This document shows, in pieces, positions 48,633-57,339 of a DNA stretch of 64,000 nt. Positions within the stretch are counted from its first letter, which is position 1. The number at the start of each line of letters is the position of its first letter. Position numbers and translations under genes: made by a program. The notes under the pieces are model-generated. The model made no database searches. It saw only the letters and a program-made list of their open reading frames with translations, and was not told the DNA's origin. The DNA comes from Microcaldota archaeon. Its GTDB lineage: Archaea > Micrarchaeota > Micrarchaeia > Micrarchaeales > CABMGC01. The DNA is taken from contig DAHWXM010000019.1 of assembly GCA_027334165.1 (NCBI GenBank), positions 1 through 64,000 of the forward strand, in the 5' to 3' direction.

Positions 48633-48965
48633 ATGCCTAAGATTGAAAAAGAGCGGGATGAAATTTGGCTCTTGAGGAAATTGTTCAGCAAGCCAAACTA
48701 CGCGGTTCTTAAGCTGCTGATGATAAAGGCGCCGAGAACGACAAGGGAGCTTTACACGGTCCTTGGAAAAAGTTTCACTCGCAAGACCCTTATAATAACG
48801 CTAAGGAACCTATCAATGAACCTGAACATCCTCCAACCGACGCACATACGCACCGAGCGCGGTTATGACCTTGGCTATAACATAAACCCAAAGCTTAAGG
48901 AGATAATAAAGGCTATGGAGAAATTCGAAGGAGTTATAGAAAATATAACAGGAGCGAAGAAATGA
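48633..48965 (+). CDS. Winged-helix DNA-binding protein, candidate pilus operon regulator
   Basis: NYAVLKLLMIKAPRTTRELYTVLGKSFTRKTLIITLRNLSMNLNILQ wHTH pattern; divergent to pilus ATPase. Confidence 0.68.
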   Translation: MPKIEKERDEIWLLRKLFSKPNYAVLKLLMIKAPRTTRELYTVLGKSFTRKTLIITLRNLSMNLNILQPTHIRTERGYDLGYNINPKLKEIIKAMEKFEGVIENITGAKK

Positions 48966-49083
48966 TGGGTTTTCTTTACCCTCTGCCAACACAGACTCAG
49001 GACATAATCACAAAAAACAGCGAAGATTGTGTCAGACGCAGTTAGGTATTTATATCAAAAACACGCACGTATCAGCGGTAAGC

Positions 49084-49521
49084 ATGGTTTCTAAACAAAA
49101 GACCAAGGTGCTTCAGGAAATACTTAAGATAACCGAAGAGAGGGGCAGCGTAGGCATCTATGGCATCGATGGTATCACCGGGAAGCTTACGCGCGGTAGT
49201 CTGACGGGAATAGATGATAGCAGCCTGCTCAGCAGGAAAGCTCTCAGAGACATTCAGCGCAAGATGAACGGAAAAGGTGGGGATCAGTTCAGAATGGAAT
49301 GGCACATGCAGGAAGGTGCAAAAAGGCTCGCCTTGCTGCGCGATGATAGAAACAACCCAGATCTCATAATGGTGGACAGGATATCGCCAGAGCGCCCGGA
49401 ACTCATTAAGGTAGTGTTCCTTACTGGCAGCGAAGCGGGCAGGAGGAGCTGGGTCTCAATGCAGAAAATAGATGACAGCCCGGAGCTAAGAAGTGTGCTG
49501 CGATACCTTAAGCGGAGTTGA
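49084..49521 (+). CDS. Conserved hypothetical protein
   Basis: 145 aa intact ORF, basic, TATA (ggtatttatatc) upstream; no family recognised. Confidence 0.6.
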   Translation: MVSKQKTKVLQEILKITEERGSVGIYGIDGITGKLTRGSLTGIDDSSLLSRKALRDIQRKMNGKGGDQFRMEWHMQEGAKRLALLRDDRNNPDLIMVDRISPERPELIKVVFLTGSEAGRRSWVSMQKIDDSPELRSVLRYLKRS

Positions 49522-49536
49522 TCCGGAGCGACAGGG

Positions 49537-50004
49537 TTAATCTCGTAGCGACGTGTGCCCTTCCTTAACGACATTTAGTATTATATCAATCTGTACATCG
49601 TCGCATGGGATTTTTGATATCTCGTTCTTCATAAATGTATTTAGGGATCCTATGTCTCCGTGCGATGTCTTTATTATGTATGTCCACTTGCCTATTGGCT
49701 CATACGCAGCCTCTACAACATCCATTTCAGCAAGCCTCGCTGCAACCTTCTGTTTTTCTTCGGGCAGCAGGGGTTTTGCAAGGTTTAGGTATATGAAAGC
49801 CTTGAGAGACTTGCCTATGAGGCGTGAATCGATGTTTGTGGTATGACCAAGTATCACATTGGCCTTTTTTAGTGAGACAATTCTGCGATAAACTGTCGCG
49901 TTTGTGGTGCCAACAGATTTTGCTATATCGGAGAGTTTTGGGGCCAGCATCTGTGGGTTCTGGAGTGCCTCTAGGATCTTCATGTCAAGCATGTCCAGTT
50001 TCAT
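49537..50004 (-). CDS. Lrp/AsnC family transcriptional regulator
   Basis: LDMKILEALQNPQMLAPKLSDIAKSVGTTNATVYRRIVSLKKANVI HTH plus RAM-like C-terminus. Confidence 0.88.
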   Translation of the reverse strand: MKLDMLDMKILEALQNPQMLAPKLSDIAKSVGTTNATVYRRIVSLKKANVILGHTTNIDSRLIGKSLKAFIYLNLAKPLLPEEKQKVAARLAEMDVVEAAYEPIGKWTYIIKTSHGDIGSLNTFMKNEISKIPCDDVQIDIILNVVKEGHTSLRD

Positions 50005-50074
50005 AGTTCTCTATGCCGGTTACGATTTTATATATTATTCGGTGGGAGTAGTATAGGCAACCAGTAGTGATCGG

Positions 50075-50785
50075 ATGATAATACAAAAACCGTACGTGCT
50101 TATAGAGACGGTAAAAACCACACCGGAAGTGACAGTGTTCAAATTCAAGGCGCAGGACAACAGCCGGATTGACTTCGTTCCAGGCATGTTCGCGATGCTG
50201 TTTTACAAGAACCAGGCAACAGGCGAACAGGTAGGCAGAGCATTTTCGATAGCCAACTCGCCTAACTCCGATTACCTGGAGTTCTTCATAGCACTGATAA
50301 ACGGGAGGATGACGTCGAAACTCGCGCAGGCGAAAACAGGGGACGTTTATTACGTGTCCGCCCCCTACGGCCAATTCAAGTTCGCCGACGGCGACAAAAA
50401 GCTCCTATTCCTTGCTGGAGGCACAGGGATAGCGCCGTTTTTCTCCGCGTTAAGGCAGATGAAAGAGCAAGGTCAGGTTGTTGACTGTGCATTGATGTAC
50501 AGCACTAAATATTCAAATGACATAATAATGAAGGAAGAACTGGACAGCCTCACCGACTCACTCAAGACAAAATTGGTGATTACAGTCACGCGTCCGGCAG
50601 ATGGAGAGGTACTGCCTTACGAGACAGGGCATATAGGCCCAGATATGATACTGAAGCACGTGGCCGATGCGAAGGGGCGCGTGTGCTACATATGTGGTCC
50701 GCCGGCATTCGTTAAGGCCATGAAAGAAGGGCTTCTGTCAATCGGAACGCCGCAGGAAAACATAAAGGCGGAGATGTGGGGCTAA
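50075..50785 (+). CDS. FAD/NAD(P)-binding oxidoreductase (ferredoxin-NADP reductase-like)
   Basis: GRAFSIANSPN (RxxS), GTGIAPFFSALRQM, CYICGPPAFVKAM. Confidence 0.9.
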   Translation: MIIQKPYVLIETVKTTPEVTVFKFKAQDNSRIDFVPGMFAMLFYKNQATGEQVGRAFSIANSPNSDYLEFFIALINGRMTSKLAQAKTGDVYYVSAPYGQFKFADGDKKLLFLAGGTGIAPFFSALRQMKEQGQVVDCALMYSTKYSNDIIMKEELDSLTDSLKTKLVITVTRPADGEVLPYETGHIGPDMILKHVADAKGRVCYICGPPAFVKAMKEGLLSIGTPQENIKAEMWG

Positions 50786-51840
50786 CGGAGTTGATCTCTG
50801 CGGGTCTTGCGTTTTGAAGAAATTTCAAAGTCCAGCACTATCTCCACATCGGTAGGGGAGTACTGCCTTACTACCCTCTTGAACAGGAATTTGACCCTCT
50901 TTCCCTTCGCTGCAAAGAAGGACTTTATGTCAGACATTGGCTTTGAGTACGGATTGAGCTTTGGACCGAACGCGTAGTAGTGTATTACGCATCTGTCCGC
51001 GGACATCGAATTCGCCACATCGATAAAATCACGGGAGTCCTTTGGCAGCGGCATGAGTATCCTATCGGCAAATCCGCCGTATTTCTTTGAGAATCTGCGC
51101 ACATCGCCGTGAAGCGGGGTCACATTCAACGCCTTGTTTAGAGTCACATTGTCAAGCATGTACTTGTATGCTTCCATGTTTAGTTCTATTGCCACTACCT
51201 TTGAATGTGGATGCTCTTTTGCAAGCAGGATTGCAAACGGGCCTACACCGGCGAACATCACCACCACGGCCTCTCCGTCTTTGGCGAGGTCTGATATGCG
51301 CTTGCGTTCGTATGCAAGACGGGGAGAGAAGAACGCCTTGCGTATGTCCATTGATATGCGAATGTTGTTTTCCGCATACGTCACCGAATAGCCGCGCTCT
51401 CCGGCAACGTGATGGAAGTTCCTTGTGCGGTACCGGCCGGACACGGCACCGGCCTTACTTATGACGCGAGTGACTTTCGGATTGGCGTCCATTATCGCCT
51501 CGGCTATGGCGCGCTCTGTAGAAGGCTGCGATCCTATTATTGCGGTATTTCCGATGAGATCGAAGCTCTTTATCGCATCCTCGTAACCCTTCTTGCCTAT
51601 GCGCTTCAGGAGCAGTGTGCGATAATCAGGCGACCTTGACGATCGTCTGAAAGCCGCTTTTGTAAGCGTCCCGCCAATCAAACGCACCTTCCTCTCGACC
51701 TGTTCGTCTAAGGGCAGTATAGGAAAGTATATAAACGCACCCCTACTAAATACATAGTGTTGTTTATCGAGTAGCTTGTGCGCTTTTAAGTATGCCTTAA
51801 CGGCTTCGGCGCCTTTCTTGTTTACTCGGATTCCGAGCAT
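50782..51840 (-). CDS. trm5: tRNA (guanine37-N1)-methyltransferase Trm5
   Basis: VVMFAGVGPFAILLAKEHPHSKVVAIELN; NLPKDS-like MPLPKDSRDFIDVA. Confidence 0.88.
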   Translation of the reverse strand: MLGIRVNKKGAEAVKAYLKAHKLLDKQHYVFSRGAFIYFPILPLDEQVERKVRLIGGTLTKAAFRRSSRSPDYRTLLLKRIGKKGYEDAIKSFDLIGNTAIIGSQPSTERAIAEAIMDANPKVTRVISKAGAVSGRYRTRNFHHVAGERGYSVTYAENNIRISMDIRKAFFSPRLAYERKRISDLAKDGEAVVVMFAGVGPFAILLAKEHPHSKVVAIELNMEAYKYMLDNVTLNKALNVTPLHGDVRRFSKKYGGFADRILMPLPKDSRDFIDVANSMSADRCVIHYYAFGPKLNPYSKPMSDIKSFFAAKGKRVKFLFKRVVRQYSPTDVEIVLDFEISSKRKTRRDQLR

Positions 51841-51884
51841 GGGAGAATATAATAAGGAAAAACTAAAAAGGGTATGGTGATCTG

Positions 51885-52331
51885 TTGTACTTCGTAGTAA
51901 GAGTAACGTCAAGCCAGGAGAAGATTACCGCTGACATACTTGAAAACAAGATTCAGAAGGCAGATACGGGAGTGTACGCCATAGTGCTCCTCGAAGGCAT
52001 GAGAGGGTACCTAGTCGTTGAGGCCGAGAATGAGCTTTCGTGCAGGGAGATGGTAATGAACGAACCGCACGTAAAGGGCATACTTCCAACACCACTTACC
52101 GAGGAAGAGCTCGATAAGATGCTCGTTTCAAAGAAGCACGTGCAGGAGATAGCGGTCAGTGATGTTGTGGAGTTCCTTGCCGGACCGTTCAAAGGTTACA
52201 AGGCAAAAGTAATAAAGGTAGACTCAGCTAAGGAGGAAATAACTGTTGAGCTTATGGACGTTGCCGTTCCGATTCCAGTGACAACGAAATCGAACATGGC
52301 AAGGGTCATTGAAAAAACAGAGGCTGCGTGA
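51885..52331 (+). CDS. spt5: Transcription elongation factor Spt5 (NusG)
   Basis: NGN domain plus KOW (VEFLAGPFKGYKAKVIKVD); TTG start. Confidence 0.93.
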   Translation: MYFVVRVTSSQEKITADILENKIQKADTGVYAIVLLEGMRGYLVVEAENELSCREMVMNEPHVKGILPTPLTEEELDKMLVSKKHVQEIAVSDVVEFLAGPFKGYKAKVIKVDSAKEEITVELMDVAVPIPVTTKSNMARVIEKTEAA

Positions 52332-52333
52332 AT

Positions 52334-52801
52334 ATGGCTGAAGTAGTAATAAATGGATTGATAGAGGGAGGAAAAGCAACGAGCGGTCCGCCTTTTGGGC
52401 CAGCACTTGGCCCACTTGGCGTTAACGTTGCCAACATAATAAATGAGATTAACTCGAAGACGAGCGCTTTTGAAGGGATAAAAGTGCCGGTGAAGGTCAC
52501 TGTTGACGGAGTCACAAAGGCGTTCAAGGTCGAGGTAGGATCCCCTACGACTAGCGCGATGATACTGAAGGAATTAGGACTGCAGAGCGGCGCCAAGACC
52601 AAGGACGAGATTGCAGGCAACATAACGCTCGAGCAGGTAAAGAAGATAGCCAAGGCTAAGGAGATGTCCATGTATGGCAATTCCCTCCAGTCTAGAGTCA
52701 ACCAGGTATTGGGGACATGCAAGAGCATGAACATAACATGCGAAGGGGCAGGCGCCAGAGACATGATCGCGAAGATAAAGAACGGGGAAGTAAAACTCTG
52801 A
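52334..52801 (+). CDS. rpl11: Ribosomal protein uL11
   Basis: IEGGKATSGPPFGPALGPLGVNVANIINEIN. Confidence 0.97.
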   Translation: MAEVVINGLIEGGKATSGPPFGPALGPLGVNVANIINEINSKTSAFEGIKVPVKVTVDGVTKAFKVEVGSPTTSAMILKELGLQSGAKTKDEIAGNITLEQVKKIAKAKEMSMYGNSLQSRVNQVLGTCKSMNITCEGAGARDMIAKIKNGEVKL

Positions 52802-52842
52802 CTTTGCAGAGATTCCGCGTCTTGTCTTCGTTGTTCCCGCTG

Positions 52843-53490
52843 ATGCGGGTTTATACGACGCTTAGAGGACGCTTCGGCTTCCAGGATTGGTGGTCTGGCG
52901 ACACTGCGGACGAAATTCTCGTTGGTGTAGTGCTCACGCAGCAGACTTCGTGGAAGAACGTGGAACGCGCACTAACTAACCTGAAGGATGCAGGAATGCT
53001 GAGCATAGAGAAGCTCGCGGTTGCCGATTTGAAAATGCTAGAGCGTCTCGTAAAGCCGTGTGGATTCTACAGGCAGAAGGCAGTGCGCATTAGGAATATA
53101 TCGTCCTACATACTGGCCAACCATAAAGGGATGACAGGACTGTTGCGGCGAAGGGCTGGTGCCCTGAGGAGGGAGCTGCTTTCTCTTGACGGTGTAGGTG
53201 AGGAAACGGCAGATGCCGTAGCGCTTTATGCCGGAAACAAGAGAACATTTGTTGTAGATGCGTACACAAGGCGGATAATTGGCAGGCTTTATGGAATTGA
53301 TACGGGAATTAGCTACGGCAAAATGCAGTGCTTGATAACCGATAATATAGACAACAGACTAGCGGTATACAAGGACCTGCATGCGCAGTTCGTAGAGCTT
53401 GGAAAGAGATTCTGCAGAACGCGGCCGCTTTGTAGAACTTGCCCTTTGAACGAAGGCTGCGGATCCTTTAAATTACTATCGGAAAGATAA
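52843..53490 (+). CDS. HhH-GPD DNA glycosylase (endonuclease III-related)
   Basis: VVLTQQTSWKNVERAL; LDGVGEETADAVALYAGNKRTFVVDAYTRRIIGRLYG; FeS cysteines CRTRPLCRTCPLNEGC. Confidence 0.87.
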   Translation: MRVYTTLRGRFGFQDWWSGDTADEILVGVVLTQQTSWKNVERALTNLKDAGMLSIEKLAVADLKMLERLVKPCGFYRQKAVRIRNISSYILANHKGMTGLLRRRAGALRRELLSLDGVGEETADAVALYAGNKRTFVVDAYTRRIIGRLYGIDTGISYGKMQCLITDNIDNRLAVYKDLHAQFVELGKRFCRTRPLCRTCPLNEGCGSFKLLSER

Positions 53491-53502
53491 GATAGTGATT
53501 CA

Positions 53503-54525
53503 ATGAATTTCAAGGAATATGTTGAAGCCCATAGGGCAGAGATATTCAACAAGATAGACGGATACCTGAGGGTGAAGGAACCGGCAAAGCATTACGAAAT
53601 CGCCAGAGACTACAGCGTGAGGCAGGGAAGCTATCGACGACCAGGGTTGCTCATGCTCACCGGGCAGATGTTTGGTGCGAAGAGGGAGGACCTTCTGCTT
53701 CCTTCTGCGGCGATGCAGATGTCGGAGGATTGGATACTAATACATGATGATGTGGAGGACGATTCGGAGATGCGGAGAGGGAAACCAGCATTGCACAGGA
53801 TCTACGGCAATGAGATAGCGATAAACGCGGGGGACGCCGTGCACCTTGCGATGTGGAGAGTCCTGATTGACGTACTGAATGGTGGAAAGACCGGCTTTGA
53901 GAAGGCGTTCGTCGATAAATTTTACGGAATCCTGGAGGAGACCGTGGAGGGGCAGTACGTTGAGACAGATTTCATGTACAATGTCAAGGCTCTGTCTAAG
54001 GCGGATGAAAATCTGTATTACAGGATAATAAAATCCAAGACGTGCCACTACACTGTATACGGGCCGATGCAACTCGGTGCAATACTTGCAGGAAGGGGGG
54101 GTGACACCATGGACGCACTTAAGGAGATAGGATATCCAGCAGGGATAGCGTTCCAGATAACCGATGATATACTGGACATGACTGCCGATGAAAAGGTGTT
54201 TGGAAAGAAGAGATATGGAGACCTGTACGAAGGCAAGCTCACTCTCATAGTGCTACACGCGTATCAGAAGTCAACAGCGGAGGAGAGGAAAGAGGTTGAT
54301 AGGATATACCTTAAGCGAAGGAAGGACAAGACCCAGGAGGAGATAGCGTACATAGTCGGACTTATAGAAAAGTACGATGGCTTGGGATACGCATCTGAAA
54401 TGGCAGAACGGTATGGCCAGATGGCGAAGAACGCAGTGGAGAAGTACAAGCACCTGTTTCCCGAAGGCGAGTTCACCGAAACGCTTCTTTCCGCCATGAA
54501 GGAAATGTACGTCAGGAAAAAGTAG
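53503..54525 (+). CDS. Polyprenyl synthetase (geranylgeranyl diphosphate synthase-like)
   Basis: First Asp-rich motif LIHDDVEDDSEMRRGKPALH; second QITDDILD. Confidence 0.92.
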   Translation: MNFKEYVEAHRAEIFNKIDGYLRVKEPAKHYEIARDYSVRQGSYRRPGLLMLTGQMFGAKREDLLLPSAAMQMSEDWILIHDDVEDDSEMRRGKPALHRIYGNEIAINAGDAVHLAMWRVLIDVLNGGKTGFEKAFVDKFYGILEETVEGQYVETDFMYNVKALSKADENLYYRIIKSKTCHYTVYGPMQLGAILAGRGGDTMDALKEIGYPAGIAFQITDDILDMTADEKVFGKKRYGDLYEGKLTLIVLHAYQKSTAEERKEVDRIYLKRRKDKTQEEIAYIVGLIEKYDGLGYASEMAERYGQMAKNAVEKYKHLFPEGEFTETLLSAMKEMYVRKK

Positions 54526-54580
54526 CGACCCTTGAAAGGAGTGCACGAATCGGGCGTGGCATGGCCTGAGTAAATAAAAA

Positions 54581-54697
54581 TGCCAAACAGCAATATGCTT
54601 TCCCACCCCAAGGGGCAGTATTTCATATCGTGGACAGGCTTAGCTTCCGAGTTCGGAATGGGTTCGGGCGTTTCCCCGTCCCTATGGCCGTTTGACA
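54581..54697 (-). rRNA. rrf: 5S ribosomal RNA (isolated)
   Basis: Revcomp tgtcaaacggccatagggacggggaaacgcccgaacccattccgaactcggaagctaagcctgtccacgat...ctgtttggca; conserved CCGAACYCGGAAGYUAAGC core and closing terminal helix. Confidence 0.93.
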
Positions 54698-54772
54698 GAT
54701 AGTATATGCCAGCGAAAGCTTAAATATCTTTCATAGGCAGCCTGTGTGCGCATGGTGAGGGCGTCGTTTACC

Positions 54773-55465
54773 CTATTTGACTATGCTGCCGGGATACTCC
54801 TCACCCTTGAAAGCCTGCTCTACCTCCTTTATGTTGGCGCGGACGAACCTGACCTCTATGTTTGCCCTTTTTGCAAGCTTGCTTGCGAAGAAATCGAACA
54901 GGAAGTTGGAACCCGCAACCCTGGTGTCGTAGGTGTATGCCAGCTCGAGCAGCTTGTCGTGGGTGAGCCTGGGCAGCGGCTTTGCGTCCTTGTTGACAGG
55001 GGGCTTGTCGTACAGATATGCTATACTGCTTATGTTGAGCAGGAGCTTGCTGTTCATGACCTCGCACGCCAGCACGGACACCGCGTCAGTTGACATTCCC
55101 GGTATCAGCCCGCCGAGGACCACTATGTCGTTGCTGCTTATGGCCATGCGCAGCTCCTCTAGGCTTGTTGCCACGTTCTGATATACGTTTAGATTGGCGA
55201 GAGACAGCACGTCCTTGAGTATGAGCGCATTTATCCTTGTGAATGCGATTGCAATTTGGTCCAACAGCGAATTGTTGTTTTCGAGTATGTCTTTGGTAGA
55301 GGAGACGTAAAGCCTGCTGGAATATCCGCCTCCGACAACCAGGATGAACTTGTGTTTTTTGGAATATTTAGCAAGAAACTGCGCAAGTTCCTTTGCAAAC
55401 TCCTTGTTCACTCCGCTCTCTGTAGATATTATTCCCCCACTCAGGGATATGCAGGTCGTATCCAT
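54773..55465 (-). CDS. pyrH: UMP kinase (archaeal, amino acid kinase family)
   Basis: CISLSGGIISTESGVNKEFAKELAQFLAKYSKKHKFILVVGGGYSSR; GGLIPGMSTDAVSVLAC. Confidence 0.85.
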   Translation of the reverse strand: MDTTCISLSGGIISTESGVNKEFAKELAQFLAKYSKKHKFILVVGGGYSSRLYVSSTKDILENNNSLLDQIAIAFTRINALILKDVLSLANLNVYQNVATSLEELRMAISSNDIVVLGGLIPGMSTDAVSVLACEVMNSKLLLNISSIAYLYDKPPVNKDAKPLPRLTHDKLLELAYTYDTRVAGSNFLFDFFASKLAKRANIEVRFVRANIKEVEQAFKGEEYPGSIVK

Positions 55466-55469
55466 ATTA

Positions 55470-56384
55470 TCACGGTCGTTTCTTTAATTTCTTGCCCATC
55501 AGATATAATATAAGAGCCTCCTCGATAAGCATCTTGTTTTTGGCCTGTTCCCAGACTACACTGTGCTCCCCTTCAAGCACACTTGCCGATATCTCTTCTC
55601 CTCTGTGCGCGGGCAGGCAGTGCATGACTAAGGCATCGGGCTTTGCGTGCCGTAGAAGCGAGGAGTTGATCTGGTACCTGCGAAACATGCGCCTCCTTTT
55701 CTCGGCTTCCCCTTCCTGTCCCATGCTGACGAACGTGTCGGTGTACAGTATATCTGCATTGCGCACTCCTTCTGTCGGATCCGAATTTATGGATACATCA
55801 CCATAGCTGCGGGCGAGCTTCACGTAATGAGGATTAGGACCGTAACCCTTTGGGCCGACCAAAGTAACGCGGGCACCAAGTTTCGTTGCAATTACCATCA
55901 GGGAATTTGCCGTGTTTGCCGCAATGTCCCCCACAAACGATATCTCGATTCCGTTGGCGCTGCCCTTTGCCTTCGTTACCGTGTACATGTCAGCAAGGGC
56001 CTGTGTGGGATGCTCCAAATCGGTAAGTGCATTTATCACCGGCACTGTGGATGAGGAAGCGAGCTCCACAAGGTCACTGTGAGAGCGTAACCTTGCGGCA
56101 ATCATGTCCACGTACGAGCTCAGAACACGACCCGTGTCAGACACCGTCTCGCCGCGCGACATCTGCGATGTGCCTGTATCCACGTATATAGAGGCACCGC
56201 CCAGCTTCGCCATGGCTGCCTCGAACGACACGCGAGTTCTTGTGGAAGGTTTTTCAAAAAGTAGTGCAAGCACTGTGCGGGCCTTGACAGACATGCCGCG
56301 ACCGGATGCAAGTCTGTCCGCAAACGAGAACACCTGCCCGATTTCTTTTTTTGAAAGATCATCAGAACCGAGCAGATGCATCAA
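55470..56384 (-). CDS. argF: Ornithine carbamoyltransferase
   Basis: FEKPSTRTRVSFE carbamoyl-P motif; VMHCLPAHRGEEI ornithine-specific motif. Confidence 0.88.
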   Translation of the reverse strand: MMHLLGSDDLSKKEIGQVFSFADRLASGRGMSVKARTVLALLFEKPSTRTRVSFEAAMAKLGGASIYVDTGTSQMSRGETVSDTGRVLSSYVDMIAARLRSHSDLVELASSSTVPVINALTDLEHPTQALADMYTVTKAKGSANGIEISFVGDIAANTANSLMVIATKLGARVTLVGPKGYGPNPHYVKLARSYGDVSINSDPTEGVRNADILYTDTFVSMGQEGEAEKRRRMFRRYQINSSLLRHAKPDALVMHCLPAHRGEEISASVLEGEHSVVWEQAKNKMLIEEALILYLMGKKLKKRP

Positions 56385-56389
56385 AACAC

Positions 56390-56773
56390 CTATCCGAATA
56401 TCAGTCCGAGACCCTGCTCGCTTTCCTTCCTTTCCGTCTCGATGCGCGTTATGATCTGCATCTCGAGATCCTCTGGGGCACGAGTTATGCCGTCTATCTT
56501 CTCCTTAAGCACCTTCTCCGCCTTGTCAAGGAAATCGTCGGTAGCGTTGAGATATAGATAGCTGCTCTCACGATCCAGGCCGAGAGATATACCGTCCTTG
56601 AGTAGGTAATCCTGACGTGCAAATATTACAACAGATTCCTCTTTCTCTTTGAGGGCATGAAGCTGTTCTTCTGTAAGGCTCTTGTCCAGATAAGGATCGT
56701 ACTCAAGCAGGCTCTTCAGTTCGGAAGCCCTGTCAGTCCTGCAGACGTATATGCGCTGTGGCAAATGGATCAC
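56390..56773 (-). CDS. Hypothetical protein between argF and eS8
   Basis: 127 aa intact ORF, tightly spaced in operon; no family recognised. Confidence 0.65.
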   Translation of the reverse strand: MIHLPQRIYVCRTDRASELKSLLEYDPYLDKSLTEEQLHALKEKEESVVIFARQDYLLKDGISLGLDRESSYLYLNATDDFLDKAEKVLKEKIDGITRAPEDLEMQIITRIETERKESEQGLGLIFG

Positions 56774-57166
56774 TCATATAAGCCTGGCATTTATGCTGCC
56801 CTCTTTACCGGGCCTGTTTGTGACCATGGCCTTGCCAAGCTCAGTGTCTATCATGGTACCCTTTGTGATTATGTTAAGCCTTGCGAAGTTCCTGTTATCC
56901 TTCGACTCCATTATTGCCTTTATCTTGGTCTTCTTGTATCCATCCTTGGTAAGCAGGTTAGCGAAACCAGCATACATGAGCTTGCTTCTCACGTTGCCTC
57001 CTCGTCCGCGGACAGGCTTTACCTCGTTCTCCTGCTCAAGCTTCGTTGCCACAAAGTAGCCGCCCATCTCGTGCCTTCTCTTGTCTCTCGACTTTATCTT
57101 TATCTTGCCGCTTCCGTTAAGTTTCCTTCCGGATTTTGAATGCAGCTGCGATCCAAATTGACTCAT
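56774..57166 (-). CDS. rps8e: Ribosomal protein eS8
   Basis: SKSGRKLNGSGKIKIKSRDKRRHEMGGYFVATKL...RGRGGNVRSKLMYAGFANLL. Confidence 0.92.
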   Translation of the reverse strand: MSQFGSQLHSKSGRKLNGSGKIKIKSRDKRRHEMGGYFVATKLEQENEVKPVRGRGGNVRSKLMYAGFANLLTKDGYKKTKIKAIMESKDNRNFARLNIITKGTMIDTELGKAMVTNRPGKEGSINARLI

Positions 57167-57215
57167 CAAACTCACGCTAACGATATTGGAATTTAAAGTA
57201 TATGTAGATATATGC

Positions 57216-57240
57216 TAGCAAAGGGTTTTAATCCTTGCTA
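57216..57240. promoter_or_regulatory. Imperfect inverted repeat in divergent rps8e/carbamoyltransferase intergenic region
   Basis: TAGCAAAGG-gttttaat-CCTTGCTA. Confidence 0.35.
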
Positions 57241-57339
57241 TATAGTATCGATTGCGTGAACACGCCCAACGCGCCACACTTGCGGCAGGTATATAAAAAC
57301 AACACGGCATAAGGGTTATGTCAGGATCCAGGGTATACT

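Noticed and set aside
54773-55465. Carbamate kinase as alternative identity (would fit next to OTC)
   Set aside because: N-terminal SLSGGII and STDAVSVLAC region and length fit archaeal UMP kinase better than carbamate kinase.
55470-56384. Aspartate carbamoyltransferase as alternative identity
   Set aside because: HCLPAHRGEE is the ornithine-type motif, where ATCase has HPLPR-type.
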